Assembly: GCF_000487995.2 (NCBI RefSeq)
Contig: NZ_CP097562.1
Span: forward strand, 186,001 to 250,000
From: Mucispirillum schaedleri ASF457
Lineage (GTDB): Bacteria > Chrysiogenota > Deferribacteres > Deferribacterales > Mucispirillaceae
DNA: 64,000 nucleotides
Reading direction: 5' to 3'
Part shown: piece by piece, positions 8,787 through 17,808 of the stretch
Layout: every line of letters starts with the position of its first letter
How positions within the stretch are numbered: position 1 is the first letter of the stretch
Position numbers and translations under genes: made by a program
The notes under the pieces: model-generated
What the model was told of the DNA's origin: nothing
The model's input: only the letters and a program-made list of their open reading frames with translations
Databases searched by the model: none

Positions 8787-10127
8787 TTACATAAATGTAT
8801 CAGAGAGTATATTATTACCCCAGCTGTGACCATTTATTTTATTTTCAACTGATGCTGCTTTTGGTATACCATTTGCACCATTTCTTGTAACAATTTTATT
8901 TTTAGCTGCATCATATTCATACAATGTAGCTATCCATATACCTTCATTTTCGCTTACAAGGCTGTAGCATGTATTACCAACAAGTGGAACATAAGGCTCT
9001 TTACCTGCAAAAATACGCACTAAGTTTTCAGCAACAACTTTAGCTGTAGCATTTGCGATAGTTCCTGATTTTGGCATTTCTGTAACAGTTGCAGAATCAA
9101 TTGCATCACCAATAACATATACATCTTTAATTAATGTTGATTCAAAAGATTTAGCATCAACACTTGCCCATTTTTTACCTGATTCCACAAGTCCAAGAGT
9201 AAATACAAGTTCTCCTGCTTTTTGGTTAGGAACAAAGTTAATTAATGTCCCTTGAAAATCACCTTTATTAGTTTTAATAATTTTTTTATCATAATCTATA
9301 CCAGTAACTTCAACATCGGAATGATATGTTAATACATCTTTATAAAGGTTATTAAAAGCTGCTTCAAATAATGGTTTTTTGCTCATTATTTGTGGGTTAG
9401 GGTCAAGCACTACAACTTTTGCACCTTTTTTAAGAGCTTCATTTCCAAATAAACATGCTCTTTCATAAGGTCCAGGTGGACAGCGGTATAAAGCAAGAGG
9501 TGTTCTAAAAATTATAGTATCCCCAGCATTTATTTTGCTTACCATATTTTTAAGCTGTAATGTCTGTGGACCAGCAATCCAAGCATGTGGCATTTCTTTT
9601 TGTCTTTCTTCAGTAAAATTAAGAGCAGGGTCATAATCCATACTGATACCAGGGGAAACAATTAATTTATCATAGGCAAAGTCGCCTGCACTTGTTTTTA
9701 ATATTTTTTTATCGCTATCAAGTCCTGTAACTTCTGCCTGTTTAAATTCTATTCCATATTTTTCTGCCAGTTTTGTTAAAGGCATAGTAATTTCTGTAAT
9801 ATCTCTTAAACCAAAAATAACTTCGTTACTCATGGCACAAGATACATGTTTATCATTCCTATCTATAAGAATAACATTTATAGAAGGGTTTAATAATTTT
9901 AAATATTTAGCAGCAGTAGCACCACCATAACCACCGCCAGCAATAACGACAGTAATGCCTGCTTTTTTAGGTGCAGTAGTAGAAGCAGCTTCTGCAGATT
10001 TTGTGGTTTCAGCAGGTGTTGCAGCAGTTTCAGTTGATTTTTTGCAGCCAGACAGTCCTAATATAGATAAAGAAGCTGCAGAGATAACTGTTGTTTTAAC
10101 AAAATTTCTTCTTGAAAGTTTTTTCAT
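8787..10127 (-). CDS. fccB: Flavocytochrome c sulfide dehydrogenase flavoprotein subunit (FccB/SoxF-like)
   Basis: A periplasmic FAD protein that would oxidise sulfide and pass electrons to the cytochrome encoded just upstream. It has a twin-arginine signal (SRRNFVK, R6-R7) ending in a lipobox-like LSGC (C28), an FAD-binding GGGYGG (about 64-69), CPPGPYERAC (C216 and C225) and a C-terminal NTCYSLV segment (C387) typical of the FCSD flavin-binding domain. Conserved Cys residues fit the redox-disulfide mechanism known for FccB. It could instead act on another sulfur compound. Gap to the cytochrome gene: 13 bases. Confidence 0.85.
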   Translation of the reverse strand: MKKLSRRNFVKTTVISAASLSILGLSGCKKSTETAATPAETTKSAEAASTTAPKKAGITVVIAGGGYGGATAAKYLKLLNPSINVILIDRNDKHVSCAMSNEVIFGLRDITEITMPLTKLAEKYGIEFKQAEVTGLDSDKKILKTSAGDFAYDKLIVSPGISMDYDPALNFTEERQKEMPHAWIAGPQTLQLKNMVSKINAGDTIIFRTPLALYRCPPGPYERACLFGNEALKKGAKVVVLDPNPQIMSKKPLFEAAFNNLYKDVLTYHSDVEVTGIDYDKKIIKTNKGDFQGTLINFVPNQKAGELVFTLGLVESGKKWASVDAKSFESTLIKDVYVIGDAIDSATVTEMPKSGTIANATAKVVAENLVRIFAGKEPYVPLVGNTCYSLVSENEGIWIATLYEYDAAKNKIVTRNGANGIPKAASVENKINGHSWGNNILSDTFM

Positions 10128-10140
10128 ATAAGCACCTCAA

Positions 10141-10764
10141 TTATTTAAGTGAAGAAAAATATTCAGCTAATGCTCTTAATTCTTCATCACTAATATCTTT
10201 TACAACATCCATTTCAGGAGCTCTGCCTTCTGCATTTCTTTTGTCGTTTTTATATTCAAGTAATGCATGATATAAGTATGTAGGATTTTGACCATCAATT
10301 CTAGGAATACCAGTATCATCAGGTTTATTACCATTTGTTGTATGACATTCTGTGCATGTTGATAAGTTTGCACTTGCTTTGCCTTTATTAACAAGTTCTT
10401 GATTTAAAGGGTAGTTAGTAGGAACCCATGGTCTGCTGGAATACCAGTCAGCCATTGCTTTGATTTCATCTTCAGAATAGCCTTTGAAAAATATCTGCAT
10501 AAGTGTAGAGTATCTTTTTGGTGCCTGTTCTTTTCCATCCACTATTGCTGGTTTCATATCCATCATAGATGATATAAGAAAGTCTTTGTGTTGTCCACCA
10601 ATTGATGGAATAGCATCACTTACTGCAGCCCCAGCTGTTCCATGGCATGAAGAACAGAAATTGCCATATCTTCGGCCATCTTCGTTTTCTTGTGCCATTG
10701 CTACATTTGATGAAGCTGCAATCAGCAAAACAGCAAATGTAAACTTCATAATGCTTTTGTTCAT
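10141..10764 (-). CDS. Periplasmic dihaem cytochrome c (FccA-like)
   Basis: A Sec signal peptide (about residues 1-24, cleavage after VAMA) precedes two class I cytochrome c domains, each with a haem site: CSSCH (37-41) and CTECH (137-141). Later methionines (in SSMMDMKP and in PEMDV) are possible axial ligands. Gene order cytochrome then flavoprotein, with a 13-base gap, indicates the electron-accepting subunit of the FccB-like enzyme. AAGGAGG precedes the start. It is related to cytochrome c4/c553 families, so the partner assignment rests on context. Confidence 0.85.
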   Translation of the reverse strand: MNKSIMKFTFAVLLIAASSNVAMAQENEDGRRYGNFCSSCHGTAGAAVSDAIPSIGGQHKDFLISSMMDMKPAIVDGKEQAPKRYSTLMQIFFKGYSEDEIKAMADWYSSRPWVPTNYPLNQELVNKGKASANLSTCTECHTTNGNKPDDTGIPRIDGQNPTYLYHALLEYKNDKRNAEGRAPEMDVVKDISDEELRALAEYFSSLK

Positions 10765-10951
10765 AAAATCCTCCTTATTATTTACGGTTTAATATAACCA
10801 TACTAATAAGATTATTATAGTCTTATTTTTAAATAAGGCAAGTAAATAATAAGAATATTAGTGTTTTTAAAGAAATAATATTATATTGTATCATTGAAAA
10901 AAATTTTTAGTTGTGATATATATGTTTGAAACTAAAAATAAGGAGTATGAA

Positions 10952-12307
10952 ATGTTAGATTCAAAAGAGCGTATCAAATTAGAAAATGTAAAAAAACTTA
11001 TACGCCGTAATGCAAAAGTTCCTTTAGAAAAACTCCTTAATAAACTTCATCCTGCAGATTTAGCATTAATTATTACTAACTTATCAGATTTAGACAGGAA
11101 AAAAATATGGTCTTTTATTGAAGACCGTTCAAAAATAGCAAAGATTATTCTTGAAATGCAGGATGTGGATATAGTTAATATTATAGAAGAATTAAGTCCA
11201 CAGGAAGCTGCGACATTACTTTCTGAAATGGATAGTGATGATGCATCTTATGTACTTCGTATTATATCAAAAGAGAAACAGTATAGTTTACTGCAGTATA
11301 TATCAAAAGATGAATTAATAGATGTGGAAGAACTTCTAAACTATCCAGAAGACAGTGCAGGCTCAATGATGAATACATCTGCCTTTGCTTTGCATATGGA
11401 TACTTCTGTTAAAGATGCTACTAAACTTTTACATAAAGCAGAAGATTTAGAAATGGTTTTTTATCTTTATGTTGTAGATGGAGAAAACAGACTTACAGGT
11501 GTTCTTTCATTAAGGCAGCTTATACTTAACCCGCCTGAAAAAAAATTATCAGACATAATGATAAGAGATGTTATATCAGTTTCTGTTACAGATAATCAGG
11601 AATATGTGGCAGATTTAGTTGAAAAATATGACTTTTTAGCTCTTCCTGTTGTAGATGAACAGCATAAACTATGCGGTATAATCACTATTGACGATGTTAT
11701 AGATATTATTAAAGACCAAGCCTCAGAAGATATTTATGCTATGGCAGGTTTAACACAAAATGATATGATGTTTGATAAAAGCCCATATAAAGTTGCAAGC
11801 ACTCGTCTACCATGGCTTTTAATTACATTTATTGGTGAAATAATTGCAGGGCTTGTAGTAACATTTTTTCAAGGTAAAATTACAGATTTTGCAATATTAG
11901 TTACTTTTATGCCTATAGTTATGGCAATGGGTGGTAATGTTGGCAGCCAGTCTGCTACGGTTATCATCCAAGGTGCTGCATTAGGAAAAATAGATACAAG
12001 TAAATGGAGCAGGGTAATTTTAAAAGAATTAACTGTTGGTGCTTTAATGGGTATAGTTATAGGTCTGCTTTTAGGAATAGTTGCACCATTATGGGAAGGA
12101 GATGCTCAGCTTGGAATAATTGTTGGTGTTGCTATATTTTCTGCCATGCTTTTTGCATCTTTAACAGGCTCTATGGTGCCTATTACCTTAATGAAACTAA
12201 AATTTGACCCAGCTATTGCATCAGCACCATTTATTACAGCTTTAAATGATATTACAGGGCTTACAATCTACTTTTTAATATCTATGATACTGCTTATGAT
12301 AATGTAA
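10952..12307 (+). CDS. mgtE: Magnesium transporter MgtE
   Basis: Inner-membrane Mg2+ channel/transporter. It has an N-terminal helical domain (LLNKLHPADLALIITNL; LLSEMDSDDASYVL), a CBS pair (about residues 130-250), then five membrane helices with the conserved MAMGGNVGSQSATVI pore segment. At 451 residues it is normal length. The start at 10952 follows TAAGGAGT; an in-frame Met at 10913 has no ribosome-binding site. No M-box riboswitch is recognisable upstream. recO begins one base after the stop, so they are cotranscribed. Confidence 0.94.
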   Translation: MLDSKERIKLENVKKLIRRNAKVPLEKLLNKLHPADLALIITNLSDLDRKKIWSFIEDRSKIAKIILEMQDVDIVNIIEELSPQEAATLLSEMDSDDASYVLRIISKEKQYSLLQYISKDELIDVEELLNYPEDSAGSMMNTSAFALHMDTSVKDATKLLHKAEDLEMVFYLYVVDGENRLTGVLSLRQLILNPPEKKLSDIMIRDVISVSVTDNQEYVADLVEKYDFLALPVVDEQHKLCGIITIDDVIDIIKDQASEDIYAMAGLTQNDMMFDKSPYKVASTRLPWLLITFIGEIIAGLVVTFFQGKITDFAILVTFMPIVMAMGGNVGSQSATVIIQGAALGKIDTSKWSRVILKELTVGALMGIVIGLLLGIVAPLWEGDAQLGIIVGVAIFSAMLFASLTGSMVPITLMKLKFDPAIASAPFITALNDITGLTIYFLISMILLMIM

Positions 12308-12308
12308 T

Positions 12309-13019
12309 ATGGAAAGAGTTTTATCAGAAGGTATTATTTATAAAATCAGTAAATATGCAGATAATTCTGCAATAGCTTCTGCTTATACTTATGGTTATGG
12401 CAGAATAAAACTTTTTATGCCAAAAGCATATTCAAGCAAAGGTGGAGTGCAGACTTTTATCCCTGGTGAAATTGATTTTTTGAAAAAAGATACATCAGAG
12501 TTAAATAAGTTTTATAATTTTCGCCCAGATACAACTTATATGGAGTATGCTTCAATACCAGCTATTTCTCTGCGTTTAAGCCTGTATTTTGATATTTTTG
12601 ATAAATTTTATGAGCTTGAACAGTCAGATACTGTTATTTGGACTATTTTAAAAAAATATAAAACTTCAGATTACAGTAAAATAAATCTATTCAGTATATA
12701 TGCACTTATGAAAAATACAGGGTATATGTTTAATTTTAATGTATGCAGCAGCTGTGGTGCAAAAATATTAGAGCAGGGTGCATTAAATAATGGACTTTAT
12801 TTCTGTCATAAATGTGCTCCAGAAAATTCATTTTTTACAGAAAGTTATGTTAATACAATATTGCGAGCTTTTTCTAACCAAGAATTATATAAAAATATAA
12901 AGATGAATAAGTATGATGAATTATCTGTATTAGATTTATTTGCTTATCATATAGAAAATGTTACAGGCAGTTTTTTAAAAAGTTATAAATTATTTAAAGA
13001 ATTAATTATAACAATATAA
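12309..13019 (+). CDS. recO: DNA repair protein RecO
   Basis: RecO loads RecA onto SSB-coated DNA with RecR. The N-terminal OB-fold region (SEGIIYKISKYADNSAIASAYT, GRIKLFMPKA) and a four-cysteine zinc site (C146, C149, C166, C169: CSSCG and CHKC) in the C-terminal domain identify it. At 236 residues it is normal length. It is tightly coupled to mgtE and ends at a bidirectional terminator. Confidence 0.88.
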   Translation: MERVLSEGIIYKISKYADNSAIASAYTYGYGRIKLFMPKAYSSKGGVQTFIPGEIDFLKKDTSELNKFYNFRPDTTYMEYASIPAISLRLSLYFDIFDKFYELEQSDTVIWTILKKYKTSDYSKINLFSIYALMKNTGYMFNFNVCSSCGAKILEQGALNNGLYFCHKCAPENSFFTESYVNTILRAFSNQELYKNIKMNKYDELSVLDLFAYHIENVTGSFLKSYKLFKELIITI

Positions 13020-13036
13020 TATTTAAAAAATTGAAA

Positions 13037-13058
13037 GAGCCTGTGAAAAAGCAGGCTC
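13037..13058. terminator. Bidirectional terminator between recO and lysS
   Basis: GAGCCTG (13037-13043) pairs with CAGGCTC (13052-13058), flanked by A-rich sequence on the left and T/A-rich sequence on the right, between convergent recO and lysS. Confidence 0.8.
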
Positions 13059-13072
13059 TATATTATATAATA

Positions 13073-14530
13073 TTAGTCTTCACTTCTCATATAAGGGAAA
13101 AGTAATACATCTCGGATAGATACTTGATTTGTTAAAAGCATAACAAGTCTGTCTATACCCATACCAGCACCAGCAGTTGGCGGCAGACCATATTCTAATG
13201 CACGAATATAATCTTCATCCATCATGCAGGCTTCTTCATCTCCAGCATTACGAGAATCCACTTGTTTTTGGAAACGCTCTTCTTGGTCAACAGGGTCATT
13301 AAGCTCATTAAATCCATTAGAAAGCTCCATACCAGCAATAAAAAGTTCAAATCTGTCAGTTAATTCTGGATTTGATTCTTTTGATTTTGAAAGAGGTGAT
13401 ATTTCTTTTGGATAATCAATAATAAAAGCAGGGTTAATAAGTTTTTCTTCTGCAGTTATTTCAAATATTTCAGAAATAATTTTGCCATGTCCCCATGAAG
13501 AATCAACTTGAATATGGAGTTTTTCCGCTGCTGCTTTTGCTTTTTCATAGTCAGCAATTTCATCTTGAGAAATATTGCCATATTTTTCAATAGCTTCTGC
13601 CATTGTAAGTCTTGCCCATGGACGCTGCAGGTCAATATTTAAATCACCAAACTGTATTTGTAAAGTATTATTGATTTTTTGGGATATAGTTGTAACAAGC
13701 TCTTCAATCATATCCATTAATGTATGATAGTCAGCATAAGCCATATACCATTCTATCATAGTAAATTCTGGGTTGTGTTTTGTATCAACCCCTTCATTTC
13801 TAAAATTTCTGTTTAATTCAAAAACTCTTTCTATACCACCAACTACAAGTCTTTTTAAATAAAGTTCTGGTGCAATACGAAGATATAGCTGCATATCAAG
13901 TGCATTATGATGAGTAATAAATGGTTTTGCAGCAGCACCGCCAACAAGTGAGTGCATCATTGGAGTTTCTACTTCTACAAAGCCACAGCTTGTAAAAAAA
14001 TCACGAATTTCTTTTATTATCTGGCTTCTTTTGATAAATACTTCTTTTACATCATTATTAACAATTAAATCTAAATAACGCTGTCTGTATCTTGTTTCTA
14101 CATCTTTTAATCCGTGAAATTTTTCTGGTAAATCTCTTAATGTTTTAGTTAAAAGTCTGTAATGAAATGCTCTTATAGTCAATTCACCTGTTTTTGTGCG
14201 GAAAAGAGTGCCTTTTACCCCTATAAAATCACCAATATCAGTTAATGTATATACTTCAAATTCTTCTTCTGATAAAAGTGCTTTTTTAATATATACTTGT
14301 ATTATACCGCTTCTATCTCTGATAGTTAAAAATGCTGTTTTACCAAACTCCCTTTTTGCAAGAATTCTTCCTGCTGCACTAAATTCTTCACTTTCTGGAA
14401 GTTCTGTTTCGCTGCTGCTGTATTTTTCTAAAATATTAGCAATAGTAGATGTAATAATATGAGAATTTACATAAGGATTTAACCCCATTTCTCTAAGTTT
14501 GTTACATTTTTCTAGTCTGTGCTGCTCCAT
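13073..14530 (-). CDS. lysS: Lysyl-tRNA synthetase, class II
   Basis: Charges tRNA-Lys. The N-terminal OB-fold anticodon-binding domain (GRILAKREFGKTAFLTIRD) is followed by the class II catalytic core: motif 2 (FRNEGVDTKHNPEFTMIEWY) and motif 3 (GAGMGIDRLVMLLTN), ending SIRDVLLFPYMR. At 485 residues it is normal length. No T-box leader is seen. It lies 15 bases downstream of the formyltransferase-like gene and is probably cotranscribed with it. Confidence 0.96.
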   Translation of the reverse strand: MEQHRLEKCNKLREMGLNPYVNSHIITSTIANILEKYSSSETELPESEEFSAAGRILAKREFGKTAFLTIRDRSGIIQVYIKKALLSEEEFEVYTLTDIGDFIGVKGTLFRTKTGELTIRAFHYRLLTKTLRDLPEKFHGLKDVETRYRQRYLDLIVNNDVKEVFIKRSQIIKEIRDFFTSCGFVEVETPMMHSLVGGAAAKPFITHHNALDMQLYLRIAPELYLKRLVVGGIERVFELNRNFRNEGVDTKHNPEFTMIEWYMAYADYHTLMDMIEELVTTISQKINNTLQIQFGDLNIDLQRPWARLTMAEAIEKYGNISQDEIADYEKAKAAAEKLHIQVDSSWGHGKIISEIFEITAEEKLINPAFIIDYPKEISPLSKSKESNPELTDRFELFIAGMELSNGFNELNDPVDQEERFQKQVDSRNAGDEEACMMDEDYIRALEYGLPPTAGAGMGIDRLVMLLTNQVSIRDVLLFPYMRSED

Positions 14531-14545
14531 TTCTGCTCCATTAAA

Positions 14546-15292
14546 TTATAGTTGTTTTATAAAATTTATACTTTCATTGTCACAAGTATTTTTTACAAGA
14601 AAATCTTTTTCTTGAATTAATTTCTCAATATCATTTTCTTTTAAATCATCATAGTTGTAAAATCTGCCGCCTGAATTTTCATAATATTTTACTGCATTAT
14701 TATTATACAATTCTATAATTTTTTCCATATCAAATATCATTTTTCTAAGGCTTCTATATTCTGCATCAGTAATAGTATCTTCCTGCCTGTAATTTGCAGG
14801 TGTCTGGTGGATTATCCTGCCGTTATATGAATTATCTTTAAATTCAATTAAAGATGAACATATAGACTGTGCCTTATTGTTTAATGCTGCATGTATATTG
14901 CAGTAGTATCCTTTATAATACTGAGTATATCCAAATGTCAGTTTCCAAATATCACTTTTTATTAAAGATAAAGTATTATTATTAATATTATTTACATCAT
15001 AAATAATAGTTAAATCTGCACCAGTGCTGTTAATAAAGTCTGGTAGTTTTTCACTGTTTATATTATTTTCATTAAATGTCAATGTTTTTATTCTTGAAAT
15101 ATTATTAAACTTATTGCCAAAAAACTTATGCTCAGAATTAATATAATATTGATTTAGTTTATCTATAATACTGCTTGTATTATCTTCATCTATAACCATA
15201 GCTGCACACTTTAAGTATCCAGTTTCCATTAACGATACAATAAAATCAAAATGTCTTGGAAAGTTTTTTGTTATAACTGCAATTTTTGACAT
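14546..15292 (-). CDS. Formyltransferase-fold protein, catalytic residues apparently lost
   Basis: 248 residues. The layout follows sugar/methionyl formyltransferases: NFPRHFDFIVSL at the start, EHKFFG (54-59), DLTIIYD, then a segment W116-KLTFGYTQYYKG-128 aligning with the family's N-x-H-x-G-x-S-P-Y-Y-R-G, and GRIIHQ (158-163). In this alignment the catalytic Asn and His are Lys117 and Thr119, and the Asp before GxIIHQ is not conserved (Tyr156; Asp153 is nearby). An enzyme of this family could hardly work without them, so a binding role is possible. GGAGG precedes the start. Cotranscribed with lysS. The family assignment is by eye. Confidence 0.55.
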   Translation of the reverse strand: MSKIAVITKNFPRHFDFIVSLMETGYLKCAAMVIDEDNTSSIIDKLNQYYINSEHKFFGNKFNNISRIKTLTFNENNINSEKLPDFINSTGADLTIIYDVNNINNNTLSLIKSDIWKLTFGYTQYYKGYYCNIHAALNNKAQSICSSLIEFKDNSYNGRIIHQTPANYRQEDTITDAEYRSLRKMIFDMEKIIELYNNNAVKYYENSGGRFYNYDDLKENDIEKLIQEKDFLVKNTCDNESINFIKQL

Positions 15293-15432
15293 TTATCCTC
15301 CACAAAAAAAGACAGATTATATTTTTAATCCAAATAAAATAAAAAAACAAGTTTAATATTTAATAATTTCATTGATTTTTCATAAATTTATATGTTAATA
15401 CAATACAGTCATAAAATATAGAGGATTTTTTA

Positions 15433-16344
15433 ATGTTAAAAGGTGGTATATATATAACAGCTGCTGTTTTTTTATTTATTGGTTTTCTCTATATGTTTGT
15501 AATAGATATTGATACTTTTGATTTTATTACTAATAATCAAATAAAAAAAGCTGAAAAAATTCATCATATTAATGATTATTTAATCACAAATGATTTTAAT
15601 CTTAAAACATTTACTCATAAAATTACTTCATCATGCTTAAATGAAGATAAAGCATGTCAGGTATTAGAAATATATAAATATGTCCGTTCAAGTTTTATTA
15701 TAGATAATGTAACAAATAATTTATCCATACCAAACCCTTTAAATGCATTTAGAAACAGACAGGGCACATATCTTGATATTACTCTTTTATACTCTTCATT
15801 ACTTTTACACAGCGGTATTTCTACATATATAAAAAAGGACGGCAGTAAATATTACAGCTATGCATGTGGAATAAATAATTTTGATATGTATAATACAATT
15901 AAAACTGATTTACACTCTAAACCATTGGCGTATAAAGATATAATGTTAAGAAATGGTCAGGTATGGGCATTTGATTTATCAAGAGAAGCAAATGATAATT
16001 TAATTATAGATATTGAATTTTTTTCAAAATATCCAGTAGATATTGTGCTTTTTCCTAATAGACATGAAATGAATGCTCATTTAAAAGGGCAGTATGGCAG
16101 ATATAATGCAGACTGTTCATTATTTAATGTTAATGAAGCGAACATAAGCTGTCATGCACCGCAAAAAACTGGTATTATAATATTTAAATCATTAAGTGAT
16201 GATAATAAATTTAAAGCAGGAATATATAGGGGTGGAATATTAGCTGGTGATATAAAAAGTGAAAAAAGCAGGCAGGGCAGCAACTGTATAAAAATAGATA
16301 TTAATAGTCATGGTGATTTCATATATCCCGGCATCATATATTAA
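15433..16344 (+). CDS. Membrane-anchored transglutaminase-like protein lacking the catalytic cysteine
   Basis: 303 residues with one N-terminal membrane helix (about 5-25); the rest is probably periplasmic. The segment at 78-133 (EIYKYVRSSF, then RQGTYLDITLLYSSLLLHSGIS) resembles the core of bacterial transglutaminase-like proteins, where G-x-C-x-D-x-A-x-L-L-x-x-L-L is usual. Here the Cys position holds Tyr113 and the downstream His is not obvious. Function is unknown. GAGGA lies upstream of the start. Divergent from the formyltransferase-like gene; the barrel genes follow on the same strand. Confidence 0.45.
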   Translation: MLKGGIYITAAVFLFIGFLYMFVIDIDTFDFITNNQIKKAEKIHHINDYLITNDFNLKTFTHKITSSCLNEDKACQVLEIYKYVRSSFIIDNVTNNLSIPNPLNAFRNRQGTYLDITLLYSSLLLHSGISTYIKKDGSKYYSYACGINNFDMYNTIKTDLHSKPLAYKDIMLRNGQVWAFDLSREANDNLIIDIEFFSKYPVDIVLFPNRHEMNAHLKGQYGRYNADCSLFNVNEANISCHAPQKTGIIIFKSLSDDNKFKAGIYRGGILAGDIKSEKSRQGSNCIKIDINSHGDFIYPGIIY

Positions 16345-16403
16345 TCTTAAAAATAGAATATGTATAAAATTTTATTGTTCCTATATTTTTTTAGTATTAT
16401 ATC

Positions 16404-16443
16404 ATAATTGTCAACTATAATATAATATTTAGTTGACAATTAT
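16404..16443. promoter_or_regulatory. 14-bp inverted repeat overlapping a possible -35 box upstream of the first barrel gene
   Basis: ATAATTGTCAACTA (16404-16417) and its exact reverse complement (16430-16443) are separated by 12 bp. The right arm contains TTGACA (16433-16438), the left arm the same box on minus. There is no T tract, so an operator or paired promoter is more likely than a terminator. The -10 for the barrel gene is unclear. Confidence 0.45.
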
Positions 16444-16490
16444 AATTATATGCTGTAACTGTATTGATACTAAAATTATAGGAGAATTTT

Positions 16491-17687
16491 ATGCAAAAAA
16501 TTTTATGGGTTATAATAATAACTTTATTTTCTCAATATCCTTTATATGCTAAAGAGTTCATATTTGGTGATTTTAAAACAGATATTTTTGGAACTTTATA
16601 TGTAGATGGTTTTTATACTTATTCTTCAGAAAATTTTGAACCAATGTATTCAAGCATGAAGATAGAAAATGGAAGACACTCTTTTGGCTCTTATGCTTTT
16701 GCAGGTTCATCAAAGTTTGGTATAACTCTGGCTTATAGAAATATTTCAGGAACAATAGAAGCAGGTATTTCAGATCCTGTTAGAAAATTTTATTTAAAAT
16801 ATAATATTGGTGGAAGTGCAAATCATTATCTTTTAGCAGGAAAAGATAATAATATAGCATATTACAATTTTGGTCAAATGTCTAATGATAATCAGGCATT
16901 AATTGATTATGGAACAGTATCTAATATGAGAAGACTGCAAATTCGTTATGGAATAAATGGTTTTGAAATCGCAGTAATATTTCCATATATAGGATTTGGT
17001 GCTAGTAATGATATGGCATATAAAGGTTATTATATTAATGATAATATAGAAAATACATTTATAAAACATTCTGACTATATGTTTAAATATATTCCTAGGC
17101 TAGAGTTTGCTTATACTGTTATAAAGAATAATTTTAATATTAAATTTTTTGGTTCTTATGGTATTTATATGTATGAAAATACTGTGCTGACAGATGAAAT
17201 GGATAAATTTAACAGCACAGCACATGTATTTAATGCAGGTTTTGGCGGTCAGGCAGATTTTGGCAATAATTTTATTAACTATACATTTTATATAGGACAG
17301 AATATGTATTTGAATGATTCTAATGGAGTATGTTTTGGTAACAATTCTTTTTTAAATCCTGTATTTTTGAAGAAAAACGATAGTAATTTATATAATATAG
17401 ATATAAAAAACATATTAAATACTGGTGTTGCTTTTGGATATGGTTATAAAGCTTTTAATGGTAAAATGGTTATTCAAACAGGTGCAGGATACAGTTTAAA
17501 TATTGCAAACCATTATAAAAATTCAAATAGAAATTTAGGTGCATTTTTCAATACAAGATATTATATAAATGACTATTTTTCACTTATACCAGAGCTTGCT
17601 CTTCTTTATAATATTAGTGGAGCAGAAGAAAAATTTAATAATGGATTTTCAATAACAGCAGGAATAATGGCAGTCCTTTCTTTTTAA
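16491..17687 (+). CDS. Outer-membrane beta-barrel protein, paralogue 1
   Basis: 398 residues with a Sec signal peptide (cleaved near YPLYA/KEF) followed by alternating short strands rich in Tyr, Gly, Asn and Phe, ending in a Phe (VLSF), as expected for a porin-like barrel inserted by BamA. It shares FGDFKTDIFGTLYVDGFYTYSSE, DPVRKFYLKYNIGG and GFGGQADFGN with the two downstream paralogues. GGAG precedes the start. I cannot assign a substrate or a named porin family. Its signal peptide is the most divergent of the three. Confidence 0.7.
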   Translation: MQKILWVIIITLFSQYPLYAKEFIFGDFKTDIFGTLYVDGFYTYSSENFEPMYSSMKIENGRHSFGSYAFAGSSKFGITLAYRNISGTIEAGISDPVRKFYLKYNIGGSANHYLLAGKDNNIAYYNFGQMSNDNQALIDYGTVSNMRRLQIRYGINGFEIAVIFPYIGFGASNDMAYKGYYINDNIENTFIKHSDYMFKYIPRLEFAYTVIKNNFNIKFFGSYGIYMYENTVLTDEMDKFNSTAHVFNAGFGGQADFGNNFINYTFYIGQNMYLNDSNGVCFGNNSFLNPVFLKKNDSNLYNIDIKNILNTGVAFGYGYKAFNGKMVIQTGAGYSLNIANHYKNSNRNLGAFFNTRYYINDYFSLIPELALLYNISGAEEKFNNGFSITAGIMAVLSF

Positions 17688-17728
17688 TACATTTACAGCT
17701 GTTTTTTTAAAAAAATATTAATATTAAA

Positions 17729-17757
17729 TTGACAAATATGTAAAAATTATGTATTTA
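17729..17757 (+). promoter_or_regulatory. Promoter of the second barrel gene
   Basis: TTGACA (17729-17734), exactly 17 bp spacer, TATTTA (17752-17757). The near-consensus -35 and an AGGAGG ribosome-binding site suggest a highly expressed gene. Confidence 0.65.
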
Positions 17758-17808
17758 TATTTTTTAGTGTGAGAAAATCATACTTAGTTTAGGATATAGG
17801 AGGATTAC

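Noticed and set aside
10786-10951. M-box magnesium riboswitch upstream of mgtE
   Set aside because: The region is almost pure A/T with no long paired arms.
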